Positions 10,770 to 24,009 of a stretch of DNA of 64,000 nucleotides are shown here, piece after piece. Position 1 is the first letter of the stretch, and every line of letters starts with the position of its first letter. Under the pieces are notes generated by a model, which worked only from the letters and a program-made list of their open reading frames with translations, did not search any database and had not been told where the DNA came from. The stretch lies in contig NW_027555025.1 in NCBI RefSeq assembly GCF_964656455.1, positions 1 through 64,000 of the forward strand. Direction: 5' to 3'. Source of the stretch: Halichoerus grypus (taxonomy: Eukaryota; Chordata; Mammalia; Carnivora; Phocidae). The position numbers were made by a program, and so were the translations under genes.

Positions 10770-13700
10770 CACTGATCTCTGGACTCGGCCTACAACACGG
10801 ATCCCATTTAATTTTCACAAACCTGTGAAACAGTTCATAATATCCCTGTTTTAAGATGAAGAAAATTAGCCCCAGAACCATGATATCATTGGCCGGAGGG
10901 TATGAACCAAGTTAGTAGCAGAGTCACCTGAGCCTATGGCAAATCTGGCTTTTCCCACAGTGGCCTCCCTGCTGGCAAGATCCCCTGCCTTAGGGAGGGA
11001 AGGTAATGGGGGCCGGGGGGACATAAAGGATACAGGAAGGAGGGAAAGAGCAGTAAATAGGAGAAGTAGCAACCATACCTTGGAAGCCCAATAATAATAC
11101 AACAGAATTAAAATAGTAAGTGAACCCACACAAAAAAGCTTTTTGCTTCCAACTCCTGCCACAGTGGGGTTCCTGTTCTGTGGTTCCTGCAGCTCAACCA
11201 CAGGTTGAAAATGACTAACATTTTTCAATCATTAAATCCTACAGAAAGTGAAACATCTAAAGAGACAGAAATCGAAGGTCATACCTCCTCATCTCTCACC
11301 ACAATATACTCTTCTGTCAAGCTTCCTTGAAGGTTTTTTTGTTGTTTTTTCTTCTCTTTTTTTTTTCTACTTGTCCAAATATATTGCCTGCCTCTTTCTA
11401 GTATGTTCCATCCAGGAAATAATCTCATCACTTTAACCAACTCGACTTCACTATGCGCCAGCAGCTGGACTCACATATGTGGCTGATAAATTTTCAATAC
11501 ACTGTTGTAACATTGAATTTATTGACGTAAACAAGTTTTGAACCAAGTTTTACAGGCACTGTCCTTGATGTCATAATTGTTACTTTTCTAAAAAAAATAA
11601 AATAAAATCTCCGCTCTTCTCGGTCTTGCCTTCTTAATCCACATGAACATCAAAATGTGTAGCCTCTGAAGAAACAACTCTGTTGTGAATATGATCTTGG
11701 AGGTGGGGATTTCTCACTGCCCATTCAGATTAGAGTCCTACCAGATACAATTGCTCTTAGATGCTGGACAGCATATGCTGGGTTGCAGGGCGATGTAATA
11801 ATTTCACCTGTTCTTTTCCATGTTGAAAGGCGTATTTCAGAAGCACTGTGGTGGAGGTATGTTAGCAATGTCGCTGTGTCTGTCTGAACTAGCAAGAGTA
11901 ATTTAAATAGGACAAGTTCAGTGGCTACAGTCACCTGGGATCTCGGCCCATGGAGTTAATGGAGTTTTCGCTGTCTGTAAATGCAGAGGATAAAAAGCTC
12001 CAACTCTTCTCTGCTCCTAGGAAATCACAACAGGACTCCTTGTGCCCTCCCTCCGGAGCAGGTCACATGGTCAGTCCAGTCCAGCTCTGTTTGGAGGACT
12101 CAAAGCTCATCTTGGGGGTACGAACCCCTTGAATGCCCAAGGAAAATTTGTGAGATCTGCTAACGGTGACATAAAAACTTGACGATGAGCATCCCTCACA
12201 TTTTCCTTCATTGGTGCTTCTTTTAATTTCTGGGCCAAAAAAAAAAAAAAAAAAAAAAAAACTGAAGTGGGAAAACAATTGAGATATAAATATATAGATC
12301 TAGACCTTCCAGGAGGTGAAATCCACATCATGGTTAAGGTAAAATTTAATCCACCATCCAAGTGGCCGATGTTTAGTGTGTGCCATAAGGAAGCATATGC
12401 ACTTTGCTGTATGGCCTTGAGAAAATGGCATTCCTTTTACTGTTCGTGGGAATCATCTTTGTTATTATATGTGCTCGGTTCGGTTTCTTCCTATCATATA
12501 ATTGTCATGATAGTTTACTAAAAACATATCCCCTTTTTATAGTGGCTTGTGTAGAGAGACCACACTTAGTGACTCACTCCTAGCCCTGCCACTTAACTAA
12601 CTACATGTTTTCCTGCAGTTGGTAAGAAAAGAAAAAAAAAAACAACAAAGAAAAAAAAGACAGTGGTTGGTGGGGTTTCAGTTCCTTGAACAAGGGAGTG
12701 GCCCCAACAGAAAAGGAGTCTACTTTCTAATAGCTCAGAAGGAAGACCTATTATAAAATCTTTCTTTGGAAACCAAAACCAACATTTAACTGTCTTATTA
12801 ATAATAAGCCTATGTAACAAATTATTTCAAATACCCACACATGTATTTAACACAAGCTAATTAGCTGGATATGTTCCCAGGTAGTAAGTAAGTTGCTCAA
12901 AGTTACATTTTCATAAATATTATAGTTTTCAAGGGTGAGAATTTTTATGGACAAAATGAACATCTGGTAAGAGTTGCTTTTAAAAAGTTAAAATTGTTGG
13001 AGAAATGGTAGGGGAAATCTTAGAGCCTCAGTCCCCCATTTATCAGTTAATTAAAGTAGACCCAAATTTACTTTTTTAGGTGAAGCTTAACCTTTCTCAA
13101 GAATACTTCGTCATCATCGGTATTTTTATGTCTGCTGATGTGAATTCCATCCAATGAGCTTGTTGCTTAAGCTTTCCCCCCAGATTAAACCAGACCAAGA
13201 GAGCATTCCATACGGTACAGCACTGCCGTGGCCCCACACGGAATCACTTTGTTGGATTGTTCTCTTGCGTGCTGCCATTGGCCCTAGTTTGGAGCATCTT
13301 GGAATCAGTCTTGAGAAATGTGTTGTTGAAATTGCACTTGGAATGTTGGCCAGGGTTATTGTTCTTAAAATCCTGGTGCTTGTTTTAAGATGATCCAAGG
13401 TAGAAGTTGTCGGTCATGACGGGTATGCAAACCTAGGCTTTTCCACACGATTGGTTTGTTGGCATCCCCTGAATTCTGCAAAGAGCACAAGTGAACTGGT
13501 TTTCCTCTCTAATTTGACTACTAGAATGCTCAGAGAGGTCTACCTCTGCAGTGCTTTTTTGGACATTGTATAACAAAGTTATATTTTTCTACCTTTACTG
13601 TTGTAGGTCTGAGATGACACTGAAAGAATTTTCGGGACTGGAATATTGGAATAATAATTTTCTGTGCAATTAGACGGACATTCATTGACACATTCACCCA

Positions 13701-13820
13701 CATAATGACAACATATTTTGAGTAGCTACAATGAGGGCCACAGACTAGGATGCCTATAGGGGCCAGGCTGGTGAAATAAATGTGTGACTGGCCACAAACA
13801 AAAAATAGAGACTCCCACAA
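10770..13820. other. Mostly single-copy sequence without a recognised gene
   Basis: A possible MIR/L2-like tail lies at about 10780-10950. A-runs occur at 12238-12260 and 12628-12660. The segment 13080-13400 is relatively balanced in composition with overlapping short ORFs on both strands (79 and 90 codons) but no known domain. Confidence 0.45.
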
Positions 13821-14200
13821 ACTGCCCACCTAAAGGAATTCATTTATTAACTCTGTGCTGGCCAGATAAGGCAGGTGGCTAGAAGTCAGGTGGCTATTCC
13901 TACCCCCTGGCCAACAATGTGTCAAGCCCTAAAGTAAACACTATGGCTATACATAAATAAGATATGAGGCTCCTGCCCCCCAGGGGCTCACAGTTTGTTG
14001 AAGGGGGGAAACATGGAAACAAATGAGCACAATAGCATGTCAGAAGTAGTAGGAGCACCTGCAGGGTCCAGCAAGTAAAGTACAGAGTCAGGTGCAGGAT
14101 TCCAGGTAGAAATTATACAAGGGAATTAGCAAACACAATGACTCCGTGCAACCCCAACTGCTGAGGGAGGAGATCCTCAGGATTGAGTCTTAGCGCACAC
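13820..14200 (-). repeat. L2-like relic
   Basis: ATTCATTTATTAACTCTGTG, AACACTATGGCTATACATAA and CAGGGGCTCACAGTTTGTTG follow the order of an L2 3' end ('end of list of counts' pattern: last segment, time point, quantity-like CTCATGGAGCTTAC). Diverged. Confidence 0.45.
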
Positions 14201-14670
14201 CACTGCAAGGAACACACACTCAACCAGCAGGAGATCAATTCAGAAAATGAAGCCAGACCCGTCTAGCAATATTTCCGTGATTATTTACTTGAGTAATCAG
14301 AAAATTAAAATATAGATACATGGAAACAAATAACACTTAGTCGAGGACATTAACAAATTTTGGACTTGACGTCTCCAGCCTATAGTTGTGAGTGCTGGGA
14401 CTTATAATTTGAGTAAGTTTTCACTCATCAAGCCTCCAATTACTGGCTGTAATAATGACCTACAAAGAAAATACAGAATCACTAATTAATGGATTGAAAA
14501 GTAGTCAGGAAATACATGGGGCTTTATTAAGTGCATAATAATATTTTCAAGCTGACTTGGTAAACAATGACCTGCTTTACTGATTTTTTAGGTTCATATT
14601 TATAATGACTATTGTTGTATCTTCCTGAGAGACTCTGGGCCCAAAATAGAGAATAAAATAGTAAGAAATC
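14200..14670. other. Nothing recognised
   Basis: AT-rich sequence with no ORF or repeat I can assign. Confidence 0.4.
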
Positions 14671-14671
14671 T

Positions 14672-14860
14672 GGGATGCCTGGGTGGCTCAGTCGGTTGAG
14701 CGTCTGCCTTTGGCTCAGGTCATGACCCTGGGGTCCTGAGATCAAGTTCGACATTGGGCTCCTTGCTCAGTGGGGAGTCTGCTTCTCCCTCTGCCTGCCA
14801 CTCCCTCTGCTTGTGCTCTTATCTCTGTGGAAATAAATAAATAAAATCTTTTTTAAAAAT
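14672..14860 (+). mobile_element. CAN-SINE
   Basis: GGGATGCCTGGGTGGCTCAG head, CTTCTCCCTCTGCC block, AAATAAATAAAATCTT tail. Confidence 0.95.
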
Positions 14861-14869
14861 AATAATAAA

Positions 14870-15640
14870 TTTGACCTTAATACTAAATGAATTTCTTAAT
14901 TTCCAGTATAAATGTCCTCTTTTTTTTTCTATGTTTAAAAAATTATACATTCTGTTAAGGGCTTATTCCTTAAAAAAATAAGTTGGCTTGGTAGTTTGAA
15001 CTTCCTATTAGGCTTATTTTAAAATGAAGAATGTGAAGGATAAAAACCAATTCAGTGAAATGCAAAATGTATTTTAGATCATAAAGGAAAGAGAGTTTCA
15101 CAGCTGATTCTCTCAATGTCAGACAAATTTGGTTGTAGTTTTGAACTTTTATAATGACCTTTGCACCCACGCTCCAAATGAGTTTGTGACCTATCTCCTT
15201 ATTCTTGATGGATTTTGGTGAAACTGGACCCTACTTGATGAATTTGCAAAATGGAATTTCGCTTCAGTAACTCTCATTTGAAAATCCCAGCCTTAGATAT
15301 CGAACTGAGTATGCTTTACCACACACATTCAGGGGTAAAATATGTTCAGGAATTCCATAAAACTAAGGCAGGCATCCAAGCTATATGCCCACACAGTAGA
15401 TTAAAACATTCTGGGCCTTGGTTAAGTTTTGTGTCCATAATGTCTCATTTCTTACAGGCTCTTTCTTCCCCAGCAATAAAAACTAATCACTTCTCTTAAG
15501 AACCAAGCAAAGCCTAACATCATGTTATTTCACCTGAAGAAACTGTATTTTAGTATATGGCATAAATGTCAATTTTGTTAAATGAAAGAGAATTGCAAAT
15601 TGAGTCAGAAGGAGTAGGCTCAGAGGACCAGCATTTAAAA
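14870..15640. other. Nothing recognised
   Basis: AT-rich single-copy sequence; the 82-codon ORF at 15251-15499 shows no domain. Confidence 0.4.
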
Positions 15641-15643
15641 TGC

Positions 15644-15850
15644 GGGGCCTGGGTGGCTGGGTGGGTTAAGCATCTGACTCTTGGTTTTGACTCAGGTCAT
15701 GATCTCAGGATTGGGAGATCGAGCCCAAGTCGGGGTCCCTGCTCAACGCAGTCTGCTTGAGATTCTGTCTCTCCCTCTCCCTCTGCCCCTCCCCCCCCAC
15801 TTGTGTGCACGCTCTCTCTCTCAAGTAAAACAAATAAATAAAATCTTTAA
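15644..15850 (+). mobile_element. CAN-SINE
   Basis: Complete, with a C-rich TCCCTCTGCCCCTCCCCCCC block and short flanking duplications (TTTAAAATGC on both sides). Confidence 0.93.
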
Positions 15851-15854
15851 AATG

Positions 15855-17010
15855 CATGTAGGGTCATTGTGCTGTTTCCTGCTCATGTTTTGTATAGCTC
15901 TGAAGTGCACGTTTTAGCAAGGTATGCTCAAGGAGGCTTGTGTCCCCAACAAGCTGGAAACTTCCACGGTCACTTAATGATGAAACATGGCAGCGGAAAA
16001 AAGGACGGAATTAGCAGCACCATGAAAAGTGTTATTGGACTCTAAAGGGCGGAAATTAAAGATGAGAAAGCGAGTGATCAATGAACAGTGTGGAGAAGGA
16101 AGCTAGAATTTAAATTGGCAAGGAAAAACTACTAGAAACCATCAGGGAAAGAAAATCAAAGTGTGAAGATAAATAATATAGACAATAAGTCAAAGGGGCC
16201 CAATATAATCAAAGTTCATACTACGTGTAGGTGTAATGGAAGTCAGACAAGAAAATGGATTTTTCTTCTTTGTGATCACACCTCTCTCGAGGTGTACCTG
16301 TCATTACAGCTTTTTGAAATACAGAAATACTCTGCCTAATGAAGAGATTAGTAGTCTACCATTGCGCTCTATCTGACTATTATTCTCTGAGAATAAGAAA
16401 GCTAATTAGCTCATGCCTTTAAATTTAACGCAGGTAGATACCACATGTCCAATGTGACTAAGGAAAGTATAATGAAAAAAGAGTTATTTGTAAGAACTAA
16501 TGTTTTGTGTTAATATGCAGTATCTCTATAACATGAGTCCAAAACAGAAGTTATGGTGGTCTGCCTAGAAGACTGGTATTTATTCCATCAATATCTTTTC
16601 TCTTGTTTTCTCATGCTACATTCTGCTCACGGTTTCCTATACGTGCCCTTTAGTTTCCCATCAGTCTTCTGACTAATTCTTTCACTCCAAGTGCCTAGAT
16701 TCATTGTCAGCAAAATGTAGTCAAATTCTATCCCTTCAAGGTCCAAAATACTGTCTCCTCCTGAAACAATCCCCTCTTTTCTCAACCAGAAGCAATGCCT
16801 CCTCCCAAGAACTCTCATAGCAATATCCTTGCCAATCTTATAAAGCTTTAATGAAGAACAATTGCTTTCATCCTTATGGTAACAGTTATTTGGGGTACCT
16901 GTCTTATCTTTCATACATTCATTTGTTTTGCAAATGTTTCTGGAAAACCTTCTCGATTCAAGGATAAACTCTAGAATGTAAGATTTTTGATTTTAGATTC
17001 ATGCATACTC
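15855..17010. other. Nothing recognised
   Basis: No SINE, LINE or convincing ORF. A 95-codon minus-strand ORF (16627-16914) has no domain I know. Confidence 0.4.
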
Positions 17011-17014
17011 AACA

Positions 17015-17480
17015 TGTTAATTACCTATTGATAGGTGACAAATTACTTAAAACCTGAATGGCTCCAAGCAACAAGCATTTACGATCTCAGAGATTCTATG
17101 GGGCAGGAATCCTGGTGTGGCTAGGATGGATGTTTCTGGCTTAACATCTCTCATGACGTTGCAGTCATCTCAAGGCTCAAATGGGGCTGGAGAATCTGCT
17201 TCAAAACTCACTCAAACAGTTGTTGGCAGACCATCATTCCTCACCATATGGGCTATTCCATAGGTGGCCTATGGGTCCCCATGTCATGGCCACTGGTGAT
17301 CAAAGAGAGAAAGAAAGAGACCAAGATGGAGCCACCATCTTTTTGTGACTTCATCTTGGCAATGACATCTTATCACTTCTGCCATATTCTATTTTATTAG
17401 ATGCAAACCAATAAATTCACCACATATGCAGGGAGAGGGTATTACACAAGAACATGAACACCAGGAGGCCAGGATTATAA
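17015..17480 (+). mobile_element. Old mammal-wide repeat, family unsure
   Basis: The run from AATTACCTATTGATAGGTGA through TCTCAGAGATTCTATGGGGC and GGCTGGAGAATCTGCTTC resembles a widespread medium-reiteration element, possibly LTR-derived. Confidence 0.45.
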
Positions 17481-17759
17481 ACTTAGACACCTCTTACCAT
17501 GCCTAATTACCACACACAATAAGTGTGTGATGAATAATCTGTTTAGGATTCTTGAACCTGTGAGTTTATGGTTCTCATTGAATTTGGTTATGATAAAAAA
17601 AAATTTCAAACATCCTTTCTTCAAATATTTTATGACCCCATTTTTTTCATTTTGAAAACTGTACGTATATACACTTAATATACTCATATATAATACACGT
17701 ATATAATACACACACATATATATGTGAGGCCACTTAATGTTGTCCCAGAGCTCACAAAT

Positions 17760-19760
17760 GCTCTGCTCATTTTTTTCCCTTCTTTAGGCTTCTATTTTCT
17801 GTGTGTTTCATTCTATATGTTTAGGTTAATTAATTTTTCCCTGCAATATCTTACCTGCTCTTAATCCTATCCAATGTGTTTTTCAACAGACATTTTATTT
17901 TTCATTTTGAAAATTTTGATTTTGGTTCTTTGTATATCTTTTATTTTTCCTATCTGCTCATTCTCTCTTCCACTTTGTTAAATGTAGAGAGTATATTGAG
18001 AATACTGTTTATCTTCCTTGTCTACTAATTCTTATCATTTGTTTTGCTTCCGGGTTTTTTTCTATTTATTAATTTTTTCTACTTGCCATGGGTCTTTTTT
18101 CCTGTTTCCCAGCCTGCCTTGTCAATCTCGATTAAATGCCATGCAGTGTGAATTTAATGTTTAATGAGATTGATGTTGATTTTGGCTCGGGTCATGATAT
18201 CAGGGTCACGAGATTGAGCCCCATGTCAGGCTCCGTGCTCAGTGCGGAGTTTGCTTGGGATTTTCTCTCGCCCTCTGCCCCTCCCCCCACTCTCTCTCTT
18301 TCTCTCTCTTTCAAATAAATCAAATCTAAAAAAAAGAAAAAGAAAAAAGTCCACAAAATTCCCTTGAGGTTCACTAATAGCTATAGAATCAGCTTTAATG
18401 TAATCTGTCCCATTAGCAATTTGGGTCTTCTTTTCTTTCCTTCACATCAAGCCTGGCTAGTTTGTCAATATTACATATTATCAGTCTTCTCAAATAATTT
18501 TAGTTTCATTTATTATCTCTAGTAATAATTTTTTTTGGTTTTCTGTTTCATTGATTTCCATTTCTATTTGCTTTCTTCTTCTTTGGATCAAATGTGCCTT
18601 TCCTTTTATGTTCTAGATTCTTAAGGTAGAAACATAGGCCATTAACGTAAGACATGTGTTCTGTTTAATAGAATTGTTTCGTGGTACAGGTATCACCCTA
18701 GTGTTATCTTACAGTATTCAACCAATTTTAACATGCTGTGTTTTTATTTTCTTTTTCCATTCAACATATTTCCTAATTCTCCTTTTTGATTGCTTCTTTG
18801 ATAAATGGATTGCCTAAATATATGTTACTTAGTTTCTGTACTTCATAAGTTTTCAAGGAATCTTTCTGGTTTTGAGTTGTAATTAAATTCTAACTTTATC
18901 CTAGAACATATTTTGCATGAATTGAATCTTTCAAAATTTATTGAGATTTGTTTTCTGGTCCAAATTATAACTTTATAAAATGTTCCATGTGTGGTTGAGA
19001 AGAACGTGTAGTCTGATGTTTTGGAGTGGATTGTTCTATATATGTAACATAAGTCAGGTTTGTTGATAATTTTGTTCAATTTTTCTATATCCTGCCTGAA
19101 TTTTATGTCTGCTCACTCTTATCAATTATTGAGGGAGGGGGATACAAATCTCTGATTCTCTTTGTGAATTTGTTTGTTTTTGCACTTTCAGTGGATTTTT
19201 GCTTTGTGAATTTTAAAACTCTCTTAGGTCATAAACATTTTTGGTTGTTTTGTCTTCTTAAAGGACATTTTTACCACCATAAAATTACCTTATTTATCTC
19301 TTCTAATATTCTTTGAAATTTACTTTGTGGGATACTGATATACCCACTCTGCTTGGTTTTTCTGTTTTGTTTTGTTTTGTTTTGTTTTTTAGTGTTAACA
19401 TAGCATATTTTTTCATCCTTATTTTTAATCTATTTGCATTGTTATAGAGATCATTTCTGCTAGGCAACACGAATGTGGGTCTTGCTTTTTTATCCAATCT
19501 GACATTTTGCTTCTTAATTAGAATGTTTGGGCTCTTTACTTTTAATGTAATCATTGATATCATTAGGTTTAACTCTGTTTTCTTGTTGTTTGTTCCCTAT
19601 TTGTCTCATTTGTTTTTTGTTCCCTCTTTCTGTTGTTCTATCTTGTTTGGAATTAATTAAATATAATTTCGTGATTCCATTTTATCTCCTTTTTGGCTCA
19701 TTAGCTGAACCACTTGTTTGGTTATTTTAGTCATTGCTTTAGGGTTTGCCCTACATTTAT
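17760..19760 (-). mobile_element. Antisense L1 relic, with a SINE inside
   Basis: T-rich sequence in the order of antisense L1, for example GAACGTGTAGTCTGATGTTT (about 19003-19022), TATGTAACATAAGTCAGG and CTTGCTTTTTTATCCAATCT near 19480. A CAN-SINE (18181-18348) interrupts it. Confidence 0.75.
18181..18348 (+). mobile_element. 5'-truncated CAN-SINE
   Basis: Begins inside the element (TTTGGCTCGGGTCATGATAT) and ends with a TCAAATAAATCAAATC tail; the tRNA-like A-box region is missing. Confidence 0.88.
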
Positions 19761-19904
19761 CACAATCTCCCTTCAAGGGACATCATACCACCATGTATGG
19801 TATAAAGCCAGTAATGGTATGAAACGCTTGCATTTCTCACCTCCTGACTTTTGTGCAACTGTATACATTTTCCTTAATAATTAGATTGAGCAAAGGTAAA
19901 GTTA

Positions 19905-20008
19905 AGAAGAAAGAAAGAGAGAGAGAGAAAGAAAGGGAGAAGGGAAGGGAATAAAGGAAAAACGGAAGGAAGAAAGAAAAGGCAGAAAGACAGAGCGAGA
20001 GAGAGAAC
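19905..20008 (+). repeat. Purine-rich simple repeat
   Basis: About 100 bases almost wholly A and G (AAGAAAGAAAGAGAGAGAGA and variants), broken by few pyrimidines. Confidence 0.9.
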
Positions 20009-20009
20009 A

Positions 20010-21060
20010 AAACAGCTTTAATCTCTTCATGGCAATTCCAAAACCCAAGAAGTTCTGAAAACCAGAGGCTTTCATGGCATGTTTTACAGCAATACCTGAC
20101 CTAATCTGAATTGATTTGGTGGCAAAGCCTGACCCAAAGTGGCATGAGGCTGCTTGGAGTCTTCATGACTCTTCGTGTAATTATTCACAGATTTTGCTAC
20201 AGAAAGCTGCGTGGAAAGAGTGAGCGCAGCAGGCCTGAGACTGCTCCCACTTAAAAAGGCCTCTGCATGATTGGCTCCTGACTGGCATCTGGAAACTTGC
20301 ATTTTGGGAGGGTTGCCACCATCCCTGACTCATAAGAGTGGCTTACTATGCTAAGCTGTTCATAGAAACAATGTGGCCTATGCTGAAAACCTGTTTCTCC
20401 TTCTGGGAGTCTTGAATTTTGGTCTGTGCAAGGTGGAGGGTGTTTATGTGTCGAGTCCCCTGTAAAAACCCTGGGCGCTGAATGTCCAATGAGCGTCCGT
20501 GGTAGACGCCATGTCACATGTGTTGTCACAATATGTAGCTGGAGAGATCAAGCGCATCTTGTGTGACCCCCCTGGGAGAAGACTCTGGAAGCTTATGCCT
20601 GGTTTCCTCTGGACTTTGTCCCTTGAGCTTTTTATCTTTGCTGATTCTGCTTTGTGTCCTCTTGTTATAATAACTCATAGCTATGAGCATGACTATATGC
20701 TGACTTCTGCGAGTCCTTCTAGCAAATCACCAGGTCTGGGGATGGTCTTGGGAACCCCTGACAATGAAGTGAATGTGACTGATTGTAGGGCACTACTCCA
20801 GAATTCACTGGGATTGTTACATAGCATACGCTATGTGCCCTGTATAACTTATCTAATATTTCCAAAGTTCTGATTTCTTTTTTTTTTTTCTCTAAAGTGT
20901 GTATGACCTGTGATTTTGGATAAAAGATTGTGTAACTGTATCCACAAACACACATATATTAAATATAAATAGTTTGTATGTATAACTTGTCGGGAAGTTC
21001 TTATGAACTACTGATCTTTGCCAGGTAGGATCAATCATGATGCCTTAGACTAAGATGATA
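20010..21060. other. No gene; possible LTR-like relic near 20.55-20.80 kb
   Basis: The stretch with TGGTTTCCTCTGGACTTTG and TTCTAGCAAATCACCAGG resembles a medium-reiteration mammalian repeat, but I cannot name it. Short ORFs on both strands overlap it and are not convincing. Confidence 0.35.
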
Positions 21061-21075
21061 ATGATGGAAGGTGCT

Positions 21076-21102
21076 AGGAATAATAATAATAATAATAATA
21101 AT
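21076..21102 (+). repeat. (AAT)n microsatellite
   Basis: About nine AAT/ATA units immediately before an old MIR/L2-like segment (21103-21250). Confidence 0.9.
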
Positions 21103-21939
21103 AGTTAACATGTCTTGAGTTCTCATGCCCAGCATCAGACACTATTTACAACTTTTACAATAACTCAGCAAAGTAGGTATTATTAGTATTCCCCCTTTTG
21201 TTGTTGTTGAAAATAAACTATGTCTCAAAGAGGTTGTGCCATGTGACCAACAACGTGAAGTTCACAAGGGTGGGAGACAGGGACTTCAGCCCAAGTGTAT
21301 GTGGATGGATGCCTGCGCCCCAATCACAATGCCACAGGGAGTGACTCTGCTCAGCACAGAGCTCATTTCTCTATTTTCTTTCATTAGGGCTTTTCCCCTC
21401 ACTCACAGATTCACTTCTGGGATTTTCAAGAGTCTGTGCCTCAGGCTTGTTGACAGAATTACAGGCAGACTATTTGCTTCCCTCAGTGAGTGCTGCTAGT
21501 TGGCAGCAGAAAATGTGCTTTTGTGTTCCCTCGCTGGGCTTTTGTTCCTTTACCATGAAATCACTATCATATGTTGACTCTCATTCACACAAGTGACCTT
21601 GTATTTTATTAAGTAATATCCTGAGTGCAGACAAAAGCAAACTTTATCAATCCTAGTAAAATCCAAAAAAAAAAAAAAAAAATGCGCAGAGGAGAGGAGG
21701 AAAAATAGGGAGTCCGAATGGAAGCTAGAACCCAGGTCACAAACAAGGCTAAGACCAGGCAGGCCAGAGAGAAAGGTTTAACATTTGGCTGACTTCCACA
21801 TGGCATATCCTTAACGCTCCAGGCTCATGGCTCTCCGAGAAAGCTACACTTGGGAGGACATTTGTAGCTGGTAGAAAAATGTAACAAGGGACCTACAGGG
21901 AAAGGCTCACAGCTGAAGAGACCCTTAACTAAGAATCAA

Positions 21940-22090
21940 GAGATCTAGGTCCTATCAGTGGTGCTTCTCCTTCCTTGGGGTGTGACGTTGGGCATGTCAC
22001 TCAGCTTTCCTGAGCCTCAGTTGTTGCTGGCCACAAAATGGCGTTGTTCAGCCTCACCCCTGAAGTCCCCTTCAACGTAAAAATTCACTG
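21940..22090 (+). repeat. MIR SINE fragment
   Basis: GTGACGTTGGGCATGTCACT and GAGCCTCAGTTG match the MIR core order. Confidence 0.7.
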
Positions 22091-22353
22091 ATCATCATCA
22101 CCAAATAAACATTCTGGGTCAAAATAGTTTTCACAAGAGGTATCTGAAGAAAGAAAAAAAAAAAAAAAGACTATGTTGTCAGTTAAACATTCTCCTTAAA
22201 GGACTATTATGCTTAAAGTCAATATCTGTAGTGGAGTTTCAAGAGGCCTTCCTATCCTCATTCTCTGACCCGTATGCTTAATCTCAAAATGTCCTCTAAT
22301 CTCTGTGAGGTTTCAGAAGGTCTGAGAGAACAATGCCAGAGACTTAATGTCCG

Positions 22354-22558
22354 TTTTTTTTTTTTAAGATTTTATTTATTTATTTTTTTGAGAGAGAGGG
22401 AGAGAGCCAGCACACAAGTGGGGGGAGGGGCACAGGTAGAGGTACAAGCCGACTCCACGCGGAGCGAAGACCCCCCATGCAGGGGCTCAATCTCACGACC
22501 CTGAGATCATGACCTGAAAATCAAGAGTCGGATGCTTAATCGCCTGAACCACCCAGGC
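22354..22558 (-). mobile_element. CAN-SINE
   Basis: Antisense, poly-T 22354-22365, ends GAACCACCCAG. Flanked by CTTAATGT on both sides. Confidence 0.94.
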
Positions 22559-23044
22559 TTAATGTTCTAGGATGCAGCAAGTTCAACCTGAATACATTGA
22601 ATTTCAACTTTCTTCCTTCAGGAATAGATTCTTTTGTCCCTACTAAGGAGGTTTTGAGCAACATTTCAATGTTTAAGACTGCCTACTGCTTTTTGTTTAA
22701 GGTGGCGCTAGGGATTATCTCAAAAGACACAGGAGACAATAAAAAAAGCGCTGAACTTGGAGGAAAAGGACAGGCCTTGGGATCTAGATCACTGCTCCGT
22801 AACTGTGTGACATGGACGTGCTCAGTTGAGGTCAGGAGAAGGGACAGTTCTGCTTCTCACTGAGCTGTAGAGATGAAGGAAATGGGATGCCTCAAGGGGC
22901 CCATGTGTACGTGCAGCCCACAGAGTGGGTCCCGAGACGTTCAACACAAATGTCTCTGAGCAAGTGCTACTCGGGAAGATCTGTGCGAGAAGGTATTACC
23001 ACTGTGTTCAGTTGTTTGTCCAGAAGGGGATGTGTTCTAGTTTG

Positions 23045-23406
23045 GACGCTGTGATGGTTAAGTTTATGAGTGACCTTGACGGGCCACAGGATTAAACATT
23101 ATTTCTGGGTGTGTTTGATGTTTGATTAAACATTATTTCTGGGTGTGCCTGTGAAGATGTTTCCAGAAGAGATTAACATTTGAAAAGGTGAACTGACTAA
23201 AGCAAATGGCCCTGTGCAGTGTGGGTAGGCATCATTCAACCCAAACTCTTAAATGTCTGAATCTCTCTCTGTCTGACAGTTGAAGCTGAGATATCTTCCT
23301 GCCCTCAGTGCTCCTGGTTCTCAGACCTTCACACCTGACACAGAATCTATACCACCAACACTCAGGCCTTTGAACTATTCCATGAGCCAATTCCTTATAA
23401 TAAATC

Positions 23407-23453
<47 letters not shown>

Positions 23454-23495
23454 CCTATTGGTTCTGTTTCTCTGGAGAACCTTGACTAATACAGG
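23045..23495 (+). mobile_element. LTR-like mammalian repeat with an internal microsatellite
   Basis: Starts CTGTGATGGTTAAGTTTATG, contains GAGATTAACATTTGAAAAGG, and ends TTCTCTGGAGAACCTTGACT followed by AATACA, the order of a common ancient mammalian repeat. A (TATC)n run of about 11 units lies at 23408-23452. A 22-base phrase (ATTAAACATTATTTCTGGGT) is duplicated near 23090 and 23125. Confidence 0.65.
23408..23452 (+). repeat. (TATC)n microsatellite
   Basis: About eleven uninterrupted TATC units, so likely length-variable between individuals. Confidence 0.97.
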
Positions 23496-23559
23496 CACCA
23501 AGAAGGAAGTAAAACTTTATAACTTCAGAATAATAGACCAAGTAATGATTTAAGGAGTT

Positions 23560-23790
23560 GTTAATAATGGTGGTATTAATAAACAGTAAGTTAAATGTAT
23601 TGAATGCTTAGAGTGTATACTTTGGTGCTTAGTACTCTGGCTACATTAAATCTTTGAACATACCATAATAGTATTTGTACTAAGCAGATGAGAAAATTGA
23701 GGTCCCAAGGAGTTGAACCTACTCAAGACCACTCACCAGTGAGTGGCTAAGCTATATTTTGAACCAGAGTCCAATTCTAGAGTCCATTTT
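23560..23790 (+). repeat. MIR/L2-like relic
   Basis: TATTGAATGCTTAGAGTGTA, then AGATGAGAAAATTGAGGTCC and GTGAGTGGCTAAGCTATATT follow an old mammal-wide repeat order. Confidence 0.55.
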
Positions 23791-23888
23791 TATATACAAA
23801 GCAAGCAGTCAACATCATAGCAGGAATAGCTTTGGGAGACAATCATCTATAGAAATTTATACATTAAAAACTTGATATTTAGAACTTT

Positions 23889-24009
23889 GGGGCACCTGGG
23901 TTGCTCAGTTGTTTAAGCATCTGATTTGATCTCAGCTCAGCTCTTGATCTCATGAGTTGGAGCCCCACATTGAGCTCCAGGCTGGGCGTGGAGACTACTT
24001 AAAAAAAAA
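23889..24009 (+). mobile_element. Short CAN-SINE variant
   Basis: GGGGCACCTGGGTTGCTCAG head ending in GGAGACTACTTAAAAAAAAA. Same short type as 5739-5840. Confidence 0.85.
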
